This document shows, in pieces, positions 6,320 to 14,168 of a stretch of DNA of 16,755 nucleotides; positions within the stretch are counted from its first letter, which is position 1, and each line of letters begins with the position of its first letter. The notes under the pieces are model-generated. The model was not told the DNA's origin and ran no database searches. It worked only from the letters and a program-made list of their open reading frames with translations. Origin of the DNA: Armatimonadota bacterium (GTDB lineage: Bacteria > Armatimonadota > Armatimonadia > Armatimonadales > Armatimonadaceae); the NCBI GenBank assembly GCA_014381035.1, contig JACMIS010000713.1, positions 1 through 16,755 on the forward strand, written 5' to 3'. The translations under genes were made by a program, and so were the position numbers.

Positions 6320-8395
6320 ATGCGCCTGTTTGCCGTCGCTCGCGCCGCCCCGCTTTTAGCAACTATGCCAAACGCACGTCGTTCGTTTTTACCCGCTTTT
6401 GTTGCCGGAACCGCTTTACTGGCAACCCTCGGTCTCGCCGGGACTGGTTGCTCTAATAACCCCTACCCGCCCGGCGAATCGGAATCCAACACCCTCTACC
6501 GCGTTCTTACCGACGATCCGAAATCACTCGACCCGGCGTTCTCGTACACGGTGGACGAGGCTTATGTTTGCGATCTGGTGTATCCCTCGTTCTACAAGTA
6601 CCACTATCTGAAGCGTGAGCCGTTCGAGATCGAACTCAACATCGGTGCCGAAGAGCCGCTCCGTGAAAAGGCGATGGTCACGGTGAAGGGTGCGGACGGC
6701 AAAACGAAACAGGTTGAGGGCGAAAAATATACGTTCAAACTGCGCCCGGATCTCAAGTTTCAGGATGACCCGTGCTTCCCCGGTGGCAAGGGACGACAAG
6801 CCACCGCCGCCGACATTGTGTACGCATTCAAGCGCATGGCGGACCCGAAGGTGCAGTGCCCCGTTGCGCCGTTCTTTTCCGATAAAGTCGTCGGTTGGGA
6901 AGAGTACGGGAAGGGATTTCCGGAGAAAGACGATGCCGGTGCCCGCAAAGCGCAGTACGACAAAGAAATGGAAGGGGTACGGGTCGATCCGAACGATCCC
7001 CTGACCTTCATCGTGACCCTCAGCCAGCCCTACCCGCAGATGCGTTATCTGATGGCGATGCACTTCACGACGCCGCAACCGCGCGAAGCCGTGGAAAAGT
7101 ACGGCGACGAATTCGCGCGCCACCCGGTCGGTTGCGGACCGTATTATATGAGCGAGTTTCAGCCGAAGCAGCGCATCGTCATGAAGGCGAACCCGAACCG
7201 CTTCAAGGCACTCTACCCGACCGAGGGTGCTCCGGGTGATGCGGAGAAGGGGCTTTTGCAGGACGCGGGCAAGGAACTGCCGCTCGCACCGAAGGTTGTT
7301 TTCAACATTGTCAAAGAGGCAACCTCGTCCTGGAATCTATTCCAACAGGGGTATCTGGATGCGGCGGGGGTCGGCAACACCAACTATCAGCAGGTGGTGA
7401 CGGCGAGCGGCGGCTTGTCCCCGGAACTCGCCAAACGCGGCGCGAGCCTGAACAAGGACGCGCAGGTCAACGTATACTACTGCGCATTCAATATGCAGGA
7501 CCCGACCTGGGGCGGGCTGGACGAGAAACGCAAGAAAATGCGACAGGCGGTGTCGCTCGCGATTGACAGCGCGGAGTATATTGATCTTACCCTGCAAGGC
7601 AACGGTGTCCCCGCGCAGTGGGTACTCGCCCCCTCCGTGTTCGGCTATGATCCGGCATACAAAAACCCGCTCCGCCAGTTCAACATCGAAAAAGCGAAGC
7701 AGCTTCTCGCCGAAGCCGGTTACCCCAACGGCATTGACCCGAAATCGGGTGAAAAACTGGTGCTGAATTACGACAACTCGGGTATCACGCCCGCCGGTCG
7801 CCTGCAGGTCGGCATCCTGTCGCGCATGATCGAGCGCACCGGGATCAAAGTCAACAGCCGGGCGACACGTCCGAACGTTTTTCAGGACAAACTACTCAAA
7901 AACCAGCACCAATTCTACTTCTACGGCTGGTTCGCGGACTACCCCGACCCGGAGAATTTCGTATTCCTTCTTTACGGACCAAATAAGCGACCGGGACCGA
8001 ACTCCTCGAACTACATGAACCCGGCGTATGACAAACTGTTCGAGCAGATGCGGGCGATGGACGACGGACCAGAGCGTCAGGCGATCATCGTCAAAATGCG
8101 CGACATCGCCACCGAGGACTGCCCGTGGATTCCGGTGTACCACAGCGTCACGCTCTCGCTCGCGTACGATTGGTTACAAAACAACAAGGCGCACCCGATT
8201 GCGAACGATTACAACCAGTACCGCAGTGTCGATGTCGCCAAACGGTCGGCGGCACAAAAAGCCTGGAACCAGCCGAACTTTCTGCCGGTTCTGGTGATCG
8301 GCGGGCTTCTCTTGCTCGGAACGATCCCTGCAATCGGCGTGGTGAAGCAACGCATCAACCGGCGTATTCGTGTCGCAGAGGGAGGCGACGCTTAA
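6320..8395 (+). CDS. Peptide ABC transporter substrate-binding protein (SBP family 5)
   Basis: This 691-residue protein should capture oligopeptides or related solutes outside the membrane and deliver them to the permeases encoded next. The mature N-terminus runs LYRVLTDDPKSLDPAFSYTV, a family 5 hallmark. Further hallmarks are ATAADIVYAFKRMADP, the VGCGPYYMSEFQPKQRIVMK segment near residue 275, and the C-terminal lobe with FYGWFADYPDPENFVFLLYG. The signal region has basic residues, a hydrophobic stretch, then LAGTGC with Cys44, a non-ideal lipobox. Unusually, residues 654-675 (FLPVLVIGGLLLLGTIPAIG) form a transmembrane helix followed by a basic tail (KQRINRRIR), so the protein may be anchored at both ends. 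The start at 6320 has AAAGGT six bases upstream and a promoter 20 nt before it. The stop lies one base before the permease ATG. Confidence 0.92.
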   Translation: MRLFAVARAAPLLATMPNARRSFLPAFVAGTALLATLGLAGTGCSNNPYPPGESESNTLYRVLTDDPKSLDPAFSYTVDEAYVCDLVYPSFYKYHYLKREPFEIELNIGAEEPLREKAMVTVKGADGKTKQVEGEKYTFKLRPDLKFQDDPCFPGGKGRQATAADIVYAFKRMADPKVQCPVAPFFSDKVVGWEEYGKGFPEKDDAGARKAQYDKEMEGVRVDPNDPLTFIVTLSQPYPQMRYLMAMHFTTPQPREAVEKYGDEFARHPVGCGPYYMSEFQPKQRIVMKANPNRFKALYPTEGAPGDAEKGLLQDAGKELPLAPKVVFNIVKEATSSWNLFQQGYLDAAGVGNTNYQQVVTASGGLSPELAKRGASLNKDAQVNVYYCAFNMQDPTWGGLDEKRKKMRQAVSLAIDSAEYIDLTLQGNGVPAQWVLAPSVFGYDPAYKNPLRQFNIEKAKQLLAEAGYPNGIDPKSGEKLVLNYDNSGITPAGRLQVGILSRMIERTGIKVNSRATRPNVFQDKLLKNQHQFYFYGWFADYPDPENFVFLLYGPNKRPGPNSSNYMNPAYDKLFEQMRAMDDGPERQAIIVKMRDIATEDCPWIPVYHSVTLSLAYDWLQNNKAHPIANDYNQYRSVDVAKRSAAQKAWNQPNFLPVLVIGGLLLLGTIPAIGVVKQRINRRIRVAEGGDA

Positions 8396-8396
8396 C

Positions 8397-9335
8397 ATGC
8401 TTCGCTACGTCATCCGTCGTATCTTATACGCGGTACCCATTTTGATCGGCGTACTACTGCTGACGTTCTTTCTATTTTTCGGCACGCAGTCGCCGGAGAC
8501 GATAGCGCGGCGTAACTTGTCGTCGCGCAACCCGACACAGGCACAAATCAAGCAGTGGCTCGATGACCACGGCTATAATAAACCGATTGGCGAACAGCTG
8601 AAACGGTCGACCGTAGATATGTTAGCGTTCAACTTCGGCAAGTCGGACGCGTCGCAGGAAGATATCTGGACCAGAGTAAAGCAGGGCGCGGGACCCTCAG
8701 GAGTCATCGGCGGTTTGATCTTTATCAGCAGTGTCAGCACCGCCCTCTTTTTCGCGATTGCCGTCGCCTATTTTCGCGGGACATATATAGACAGTTATGC
8801 CACGGCCATCTGTGTGTTATTGATGTCTATCAACGCCGTAGTCTATGTTATCGCCCTGCAATTCTTTATGGCGAAAATGCTGCGATACGGTCCGGTGTGG
8901 GGATACGACCCGGATAGTCTGGCGCGATTCGTTTTGATCCCGGTCGTCGTCGGCGTCATGCAAGGGTTGGGTTCCGAGGTTCGGCTGTATCGCACCTTCC
9001 TGCTCGACGAGATCAACCAGGATTACGTCCGCACCGCTCGGGCGAAGGGCGTCCCGGAGGCGATGGTGCTTCTGAAACACGTCCTGAAAAACTCGATGAT
9101 TCCGCTCATCACCTCGAATGTTTCGGCGATCCCGCGCCTCATTCTGGGTAGCATTTTGATCGAATCTTTTTTCGGCATCCCCGGACTCGGTAACTATCTG
9201 GTGGACGCGATCACCAGTCAGGATTTCGCCATCATCCGCGCAATGGTCTTTTTAGGGACTTTGTTGTACATCGTCGGCAACATTATCACCGATGTTTGTT
9301 ACGCGCTGGTTGACCCGCGCATCCGTTTAGAGTAG
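8397..9335 (+). CDS. Peptide ABC transporter permease (OppB/DppB type)
   Basis: This 312-residue inner-membrane permease forms half of the translocation channel. The N-terminus MLRYVIRRILYAVPILIGVL is the standard OppB/DppB start with its first helix. The cytoplasmic EAA loop at about 209-230 (DYVRTARAKGVPEAMVLLKH) docks with the ATPases. FFGIPGLG at 258-265 and the ending LVDPRIRLE are also typical. Hydrophobic segments are consistent with six helices. The ATG at 8397 is preceded by a strong GAGGGAGG (8378-8385) inside the end of the binding-protein gene, so translation is probably coupled. An in-frame GTG at 8370 is too early relative to this site. Confidence 0.94.
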   Translation: MLRYVIRRILYAVPILIGVLLLTFFLFFGTQSPETIARRNLSSRNPTQAQIKQWLDDHGYNKPIGEQLKRSTVDMLAFNFGKSDASQEDIWTRVKQGAGPSGVIGGLIFISSVSTALFFAIAVAYFRGTYIDSYATAICVLLMSINAVVYVIALQFFMAKMLRYGPVWGYDPDSLARFVLIPVVVGVMQGLGSEVRLYRTFLLDEINQDYVRTARAKGVPEAMVLLKHVLKNSMIPLITSNVSAIPRLILGSILIESFFGIPGLGNYLVDAITSQDFAIIRAMVFLGTLLYIVGNIITDVCYALVDPRIRLE

Positions 9336-9349
9336 CACTTTAATATCCC

Positions 9350-10372
9350 ATGGGAAAACTTCTGGACAACGACATCGTTCGCAACATCGTCCCGCTTATC
9401 GTGGTGGGGCTGCTTCTCTACGCGCTCATCTCGGCGGGCAAACAACCGCTCTGGGCAGAGGCATACCGCAGACTACGACGAAACATGGTCGCGCTTATCG
9501 CCGCCAGCATTATCGGGGTGTACGGTCTCATCGCCGTACTCGACAGTTTGGGAACGACCGACAAGAAATCGCAAACATTCATCACGATTTTAGATCGAAT
9601 CGCCGGACGTGAGCAGGAGCGTACTTACTCCGCACCGATGGCGAGCATGACCACAGGCGAACCCAAGCCACAAAAACTCAAGGAGCCGGGAACACATATG
9701 CTCGGCACGGACGGGACGGGGCAGGACGTTTTCTACCGCACCCTGAAGGGCGCCCGGACGGCGTTTATCATTGGCGGTCTGACCAGTCTTATCGCCACCC
9801 CGCTCGCCCTCCTGTTCGGTCTCGCTGCCGGTTATTATGGCAAGGGCATCGACGACGGGATCCAGTACGTTTATACGGTGCTAGCTTCGATCCCGTCTAT
9901 TTTGTTGCAGATCGCACTGGTTCTGGTTCTGGGCAAAGGCATCTATCAGATCTGTATCGCCCTCGGGATCACCTCCTGGGTAGGCTTGTGCCGCCTGACA
10001 CGCGGCGAAACGCTGAAACACCGTGACCGTGAGTATGTCCGTGCTGCGAAAGCATTGGGCGTGAGTGACTTCCGTCTTCTCACACGTCATATCCTGCCCA
10101 ACCTGCTTCCGATTGTGATTATTTCCGTGACACTGGGCTTTTCCGGTCTGATTCTTTCGGAGGCGATCCTATCCTATCTCGGTATCGGGGTGGATGCGGA
10201 GATGGGTTCGTGGGGCAACATGATCGACGCCGCCCGCGACGAACTGGCGCGGGACCCGGTCATCTGGTGGAACATTACGTCGGCGTCGGTCGCGCTGTTC
10301 ATTCTGGTACTGGCGTTCAACCTGCTCGGCGATGCCTTACGCGACGCGGTAGACCCGCGTCTGCGGAGCTAG
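9350..10372 (+). CDS. Peptide ABC transporter permease (OppC/DppC type)
   Basis: This 340-residue protein is the partner permease. It has the OppC marker MLGTDGTGQDVFYRTLKGAR (117-136) after the first periplasmic loop, and the EAA loop EYVRAAKALGVSDFRLLTRH (228-247). It ends in GDALRDAVDPRLRS, the usual C-terminus. Two features are odd. A hydrophobic segment at 13-28 (IVPLIVVGLLLYALIS) precedes the normal first helix at 46-64, making seven predicted helices, not six. The loop between residues 68 and 113 is also long and hydrophilic. The ATG at 9350 has no visible Shine-Dalgarno (upstream bases TTTAATATCCC). If translation began later, the extra helix would be lost, but no better start is seen before residue 46, where the next Met is. 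Confidence 0.92.
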   Translation: MGKLLDNDIVRNIVPLIVVGLLLYALISAGKQPLWAEAYRRLRRNMVALIAASIIGVYGLIAVLDSLGTTDKKSQTFITILDRIAGREQERTYSAPMASMTTGEPKPQKLKEPGTHMLGTDGTGQDVFYRTLKGARTAFIIGGLTSLIATPLALLFGLAAGYYGKGIDDGIQYVYTVLASIPSILLQIALVLVLGKGIYQICIALGITSWVGLCRLTRGETLKHRDREYVRAAKALGVSDFRLLTRHILPNLLPIVIISVTLGFSGLILSEAILSYLGIGVDAEMGSWGNMIDAARDELARDPVIWWNITSASVALFILVLAFNLLGDALRDAVDPRLRS

Positions 10373-10376
10373 AGCG

Positions 10377-10616
10377 ATGCACGGGCGCGTTTTCATTTTG
10401 CTGGAAATGCTGGTATTTCTAACTTGTTTTTCTGCGCCCATAGCGTCCCTCTGGCTTGCCCCCGACTGGGCAGGAGTGGTTGCTTTGCTCTCGCTGTTCG
10501 TGGCGTCGCGGGTGAGAGTTTCCGTGTTCCTATCGCTCGGCGAATTCTTGATCGTCGTCTCGGCACTGTCTACGTTACTGATCTGGTTTATTCGCATCGC
10601 ATCTAATTCGCATTAG
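10377..10616 (+). CDS. Small hydrophobic membrane protein between permease and ATPase genes
   Basis: This 79-residue ORF starts four bases after the oppC-like stop. GGAG (10365-10368) lies eight bases before its ATG, an ideal ribosome site placed inside the end of the permease gene. The sequence is strongly hydrophobic, with segments at about 5-27 (VFILLEMLVFLTCFSAPIAS), 33-45 and 54-73 (LGEFLIVVSALSTLLIWFIR), so two or three membrane helices are likely. I recognise no family. Its position in a tightly packed transporter operon suggests either an accessory subunit of the transporter or a filler membrane protein. The ATPase gene follows after 35 bp. Coding status is supported by spacing and hydrophobic pattern, not by homology. 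Confidence 0.55.
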   Translation: MHGRVFILLEMLVFLTCFSAPIASLWLAPDWAGVVALLSLFVASRVRVSVFLSLGEFLIVVSALSTLLIWFIRIASNSH

Positions 10617-10651
10617 CACGTACTATCCACCAACAAGAAGAAAAATAACCG

Positions 10652-11731
10652 TTGTCTGAACCACTTTTATCCGTACAAAACCTGAAAACGTACTTCAAAA
10701 CGCCGCGCGGAGTCGCCAAAGCTGTGGACGGCGTGTCGTTCAACATCGAGCGTGGCAAAACCCTCGCTATTGTTGGCGAGTCGGGGTGCGGCAAGTCCAT
10801 TACGTCGCTCTCGCTGTTGCAACTCGTCCCCGAACCGGCGGGCTTCATCGCGGGCGGCAAGATCCTGTTCGAGGGCAAAGACCTACTGGACCTGACCTGG
10901 GAGCAGATGCGCTCCGTGCGCGGCAAAGACATCGCGATGATCTTTCAGGAGCCGATGACCTCGCTCAACCCGACATTTACCATCGGGTCCCAGATCGCGG
11001 AAGCGATGGAGATTCACGGCAAAAATTCCGGGGAAGCGCGGGCACGGGCGGTTGATTTGCTGAAGCGCGTCGGATTGCCGAACCCCGAGACCACGCTACG
11101 GCAGTATCCGCACGAACTTTCGGGCGGGATGCGTCAGCGCGTGATGATTGCGATTGCGCTGGCGAACCGTCCGAAACTCTTGATCGCCGACGAACCGACG
11201 ACCGCGCTGGATGTCACGGTGCAGGCGCAGATTCTTGCCCTGATTCGGGAGATTCAGGTGGAGATGGGCATGTCGGTTCTGCTGATCACGCACGACCTGG
11301 GCATCGTCGCCGAGGTCGCGGACGATGTTTGCGTCATGTACGCCGGACAGATCGTCGAATCCGCACCGACCGTTGACCTGTTCCACGACCCGAAGCATCC
11401 GTATACCAAAGGATTGTTCGCCAGTCTCCCGGCGCGGAACCGACGCGGGCAGGATCTCGCCACACTCGAAGGCATTGTTCCCGACCCGACACAATGGCCC
11501 GCCGCGTGCCGCTTCGCCGACCGATGCGCATTTCGCTGGGACTCGTGTGAGAAGATCGTCCCCAAACTCAATCCGCCGCTCGCCGAACGCCCGGTGCGCT
11601 GCCATATCTATGATCCCGAGATTCCAGGTCGCCCGAACCTCGCCGCGGCAAAAGAAGCAAACATCATCGGCGATGTTTCCACCGACCTGGCGAATGACAC
11701 CAACGCCGCCGACCGGTTGAATAACAATTGA
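10652..11731 (+). CDS. Peptide ABC transporter ATPase (OppD/DppD type)
   Basis: This 359-residue cytoplasmic ATPase has all nucleotide-binding motifs: Walker A GESGCGKS (42-49), Q-loop IFQEPMTSLNP (Gln99), signature LSGGM (156-160), Walker B LLIADEP (176-182) and switch His214 in ITHDLG. The C-terminal oligopeptide-transporter extension carries four cysteines (C286, C292, C299, C317; spacing C-x5-C-x6-C-x17-C). In some Opp/Dpp ATPases this pattern holds an iron-sulfur cluster. The start is TTG at 10652, since no ATG or GTG fits before LLSVQNL, and a weak AAGAAG lies upstream. The C-terminal tail after residue 330 is Ala- and Asn-rich. The next gene begins 11 bp later with a Uma2 protein, not with the partner ATPase. 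Confidence 0.94.
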   Translation: MSEPLLSVQNLKTYFKTPRGVAKAVDGVSFNIERGKTLAIVGESGCGKSITSLSLLQLVPEPAGFIAGGKILFEGKDLLDLTWEQMRSVRGKDIAMIFQEPMTSLNPTFTIGSQIAEAMEIHGKNSGEARARAVDLLKRVGLPNPETTLRQYPHELSGGMRQRVMIAIALANRPKLLIADEPTTALDVTVQAQILALIREIQVEMGMSVLLITHDLGIVAEVADDVCVMYAGQIVESAPTVDLFHDPKHPYTKGLFASLPARNRRGQDLATLEGIVPDPTQWPAACRFADRCAFRWDSCEKIVPKLNPPLAERPVRCHIYDPEIPGRPNLAAAKEANIIGDVSTDLANDTNAADRLNNN

Positions 11732-11742
11732 GAGATGATCCG

Positions 11743-12288
11743 ATGTCCATCACGCTAATACCGCCAACATCCGCCAATCAATTCGCTACCGCACCGAACA
11801 TGCCGCCGCGTATACCGCTCACGCGCCAGCATTACTACCCTCTATTCGACGCCGGGTTGATGCCGGAAAAATGCGCACTCATGAACGGGGGAATAATCGA
11901 GAAAATGCCGCAACGGCAGAAACATACGCTCTCTCTACGGCGCATGACCCGCTCCGTGCGCCGCATCTTCGGCGAGGATCATGTTTATTCACAGTCGCCA
12001 TCGATGTTAGGTGTGCATGACGGACCGGAGCCAGACGTTTTTGTTACAACACAACCCGACACCTCTATCGAAATATCCCTGAGTACGTTGGACTTTGATA
12101 AAGGTAAAAAAGCAAGCCGCTACGCGGTAGCCGGTGCCACGGATTACTGGGTGGTGGATGTGGAAAATCGCCGACTACTCGTTTTCCGAAACCCGGTTGA
12201 TGGTGTATACCCCGTACCGCAAGAGTGGGATGAAACTCAGAATGTCTTGCCGAATGCGACAATCACAGTGGCGGATCTTTTACCGTAG
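11743..12288 (+). CDS. Uma2-family protein (DUF820, PD-(D/E)xK-like fold), copy 1
   Basis: This 181-residue protein belongs to the Uma2 family, whose members have a restriction-endonuclease-like fold and mostly unknown roles. It shows KMPQRQKH (His61), GPEPDVFV with Asp98, IEISLST with Glu110 and the C-terminal DYWVVDVENRRLLVF that marks the family. The N-terminal helix motif, normally close to YELLDGE, reads CALMNGG (44-50), so the usual Glu and final acidic residue are missing. The start chosen is ATG at 11743 with GAGA-type bases upstream; a TTG at 11728 overlaps the ATPase stop. It lies between the two ATPase genes, which is unusual. Nuclease activity is not shown and may be lost. Confidence 0.85.
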   Translation: MSITLIPPTSANQFATAPNMPPRIPLTRQHYYPLFDAGLMPEKCALMNGGIIEKMPQRQKHTLSLRRMTRSVRRIFGEDHVYSQSPSMLGVHDGPEPDVFVTTQPDTSIEISLSTLDFDKGKKASRYAVAGATDYWVVDVENRRLLVFRNPVDGVYPVPQEWDETQNVLPNATITVADLLP

Positions 12289-12303
12289 CCGGATAGAAAT
12301 GCG

Positions 12304-12870
12304 ATGCAAACAACTTTATCAACTGTCTTTCGCAAACATTTCACCCGCTCGGAATACCATTTCCTTGCGGATAGCGGTCTTCTGCGCGATGCACATTATG
12401 AACTTTTGGACGGAGATATTTTAGAGAAGATGCCGCAAAAGGAACCGCACGGCAGTCTGGTGATGGCAATTGTGTTTCTGATGGCGCGGCTTTTCGGCGA
12501 CGAATTTGTTCGGTGTCAGATGCCCGTAGTATTATCGAACGATGGCGAACCGGAACCGGATGTGATGGTGACGAATCAGCCCCGGACGGTGTATCAGAAC
12601 GGCTCGACACCGACCTCCGCCGATGCCCGCCTCGTGGTCGTAGTCGCGGTATCCACTTTCGACTACGATACTGGTGACAAGGCGACGAAATATGCACAAA
12701 GCGGCATCGCGGATTATTGGGTCGTAGACGTCGAAAATCGCCAACTGCTCGTCTTTCGTCAGGCGTCGCCGTCCGGTTATAGTATGCCTATCGTGCTCAA
12801 TGATACAGATACGGTGTCTCCGCTTGCAAACCCAAACGCTGTTATACCTGTGAAAGAGTTACTACCTTGA
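12304..12870 (+). CDS. Uma2-family protein (DUF820), copy 2
   Basis: This 188-residue paralogue sits 15 bp after copy 1 and probably arose by tandem duplication. Both share EKMPQ, PEPDV, STxD-x-D, DYWVVDVENR-x-LLVF and an LLP ending. It keeps YELLDGD (32-38), His49, Asp86 and Lys126. The conserved Glu of the family VVEV motif is Val113 (GTA, one base from GAA), in LVVVVAVSTFDYD. It therefore lacks a residue expected in the PD-(D/E)xK active site, while copy 1 keeps it as Glu110. A short insertion (QNGSTPTSADA) precedes this strand. Its last four bases overlap the TTG start of the next ATPase gene, so it is embedded in the operon. No strong ribosome site is seen. Confidence 0.85.
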   Translation: MQTTLSTVFRKHFTRSEYHFLADSGLLRDAHYELLDGDILEKMPQKEPHGSLVMAIVFLMARLFGDEFVRCQMPVVLSNDGEPEPDVMVTNQPRTVYQNGSTPTSADARLVVVVAVSTFDYDTGDKATKYAQSGIADYWVVDVENRQLLVFRQASPSGYSMPIVLNDTDTVSPLANPNAVIPVKELLP

Positions 12871-13703
12871 GTATTTCCGATACCGCACCCGTTGTTTCCG
12901 TTAAGAATCTGCGCAAAGAGTTTCCGGTGCGCGGCGGTTTGTTCACGCCAAAAGAGGTCAAGGTGGCTGTGGATGATGTCAGTTTTGACATCGCACGCGG
13001 GAAAACTCTGGCTCTGGTCGGGGAATCCGGTTCCGGTAAATCCACCGTGGGTCTGATGCTTCTCGGGCTATTGGAAACGACCCGTGGAACGATTGCTTTC
13101 GAGGGACAACCGCTTGCCACATCGAACCGACTCGCCTTGCGCCGCCGAATGCAGGTCGTTTTTCAGGACCCGTATGCGTCTCTCAACGTCCGCATGACAG
13201 TGCGCGAAACATTGACCGAGGGCATGATCATTCATAATATGGGCGATGCGCGAACACGGGAGGAGAAAGCGACCACGTTGCTCCGACAAGTCGGGATGCC
13301 CCAGACGGCACTGGACCGATACCCGCACGAGTTCAGCGGGGGGCAACGTCAACGCATCGCGATTGCCCGTGCGCTATCCGTCGAGCCACAATTCATCGTG
13401 CTGGACGAGCCGACTTCCGCGTTAGATGTTTCGGTGCAAAGTCAGGTGCTGAACCTGTTGCGAAAGTTGCAGCGCGAGCACGGCTTGACCTATCTTTTCG
13501 TCACCCACAACCTGGGAGTTGTCGAATACCTCGCCGACGAAGTATGCGTGATGGAGCGCGGCAGGATCGTCGAGCGCGGCTCCGTCGATCAGATATTCGA
13601 CGCGCCGGAGCAAGCCTACACCAAGCGGCTTCTCGGCTCTATCCCCTCGCTCGACCCGTCCAAGCACCGTCTGGCACCGGCAGCTGATCTCCGCGTCGCA
13701 TAA
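12867..13703 (+). CDS. Peptide ABC transporter ATPase (OppF/DppF type), short form
   Basis: This 278-residue ATPase is the partner of the OppD-type protein. Motifs are complete: Walker A GESGSGKS (52-59), Q-loop VVFQDPYASLNVRM (Gln100), signature FSGGQ (156-160), Walker B FIVLDEP (176-182) and His214 in VTHNLG. The protein stops shortly after YTKRLLGSIPSLDP and so lacks the usual C-terminal oligopeptide extension of some 40-50 residues with its cysteines. The start is TTG at 12867, overlapping the previous TGA stop (TTGA) with AAAGAG about nine bases upstream. It is the last gene of the operon. The next gene converges at 9 bp, leaving no room for a separate terminator. Confidence 0.93.
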   Translation: MSISDTAPVVSVKNLRKEFPVRGGLFTPKEVKVAVDDVSFDIARGKTLALVGESGSGKSTVGLMLLGLLETTRGTIAFEGQPLATSNRLALRRRMQVVFQDPYASLNVRMTVRETLTEGMIIHNMGDARTREEKATTLLRQVGMPQTALDRYPHEFSGGQRQRIAIARALSVEPQFIVLDEPTSALDVSVQSQVLNLLRKLQREHGLTYLFVTHNLGVVEYLADEVCVMERGRIVERGSVDQIFDAPEQAYTKRLLGSIPSLDPSKHRLAPAADLRVA

Positions 13704-13712
13704 ACGCCCCAC

Positions 13713-14168
13713 TTAAGCATTTGCAGAGAAGTGCAGTCGAAGGATTATGTCTTTTTTAGCGAGATAGCCACGGACCAATTCCCATATTTCATCGGAATGT
13801 CGCGACCAATCGTCTGTATAATCGCACGGCGGGTCTAAATCCCCAAACACATCCGACGATACCATATCGTCTATACCGTCACTCGTCATCGCAAAACCCA
13901 AGCCGGTTACTTCGCGCTCATACGCGGTGAGGACTGCTAAAGACGCGTTGGCATTGATCATTTCCAACCCGGTTTTCATCTCGTTGTAATAGGGCATCCT
14001 GACCGGCGACCGAAAGAAACCATGCCACCCTTCCATCATCGAATAAACCTCAATCTCTTGGACTAAATATAGTAGCCGCTCGTCGGAGGACAACGAGGTC
14101 GGGTCGGACAGTCCCCTTTCGTAGATTTCTCCCGTGTTGAAAACGACTTTCCCGTCATCGCCAGACAC
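13713..14168 (-). CDS. DUF4375-like protein of unknown function
   Basis: This 151-residue acidic protein resembles the DUF4375 (DMP19-like) group. That group shows a helical region with an ERLLYLVQEIEVYSMMEGWH-type stretch, a short FF motif (GFFRSP) and then a GLEMINA helix. Here these lie at about residues 30-75. The C-terminal half contains PPCDYTDDWSRHSDEIWELV. No catalytic motif is evident and the function is unknown. The GTG start at 14168 shares one base with the SMC stop (TAGTG), so translation is probably coupled to smc on the same transcript. The next in-frame Met lies inside the conserved region, so GTG is the only reasonable start. The family assignment is moderately confident, from pattern memory. 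Confidence 0.65.
   Translation of the reverse strand: MSGDDGKVVFNTGEIYERGLSDPTSLSSDERLLYLVQEIEVYSMMEGWHGFFRSPVRMPYYNEMKTGLEMINANASLAVLTAYEREVTGLGFAMTSDGIDDMVSSDVFGDLDPPCDYTDDWSRHSDEIWELVRGYLAKKDIILRLHFSANA

Noticed and set aside
6524..7123. Minus-strand ORF opposite the binding-protein gene
   Set aside because: It is a shadow of the family 5 binding protein, with no independent support.
9310..9344. Possible internal promoter (TTGACC and TTTAAT) before the OppC-type gene
   Set aside because: The spacing is 23 bp, the TTGACC lies in codons for the conserved VDPR ending, and no matching -10 occurs at 17 bp.
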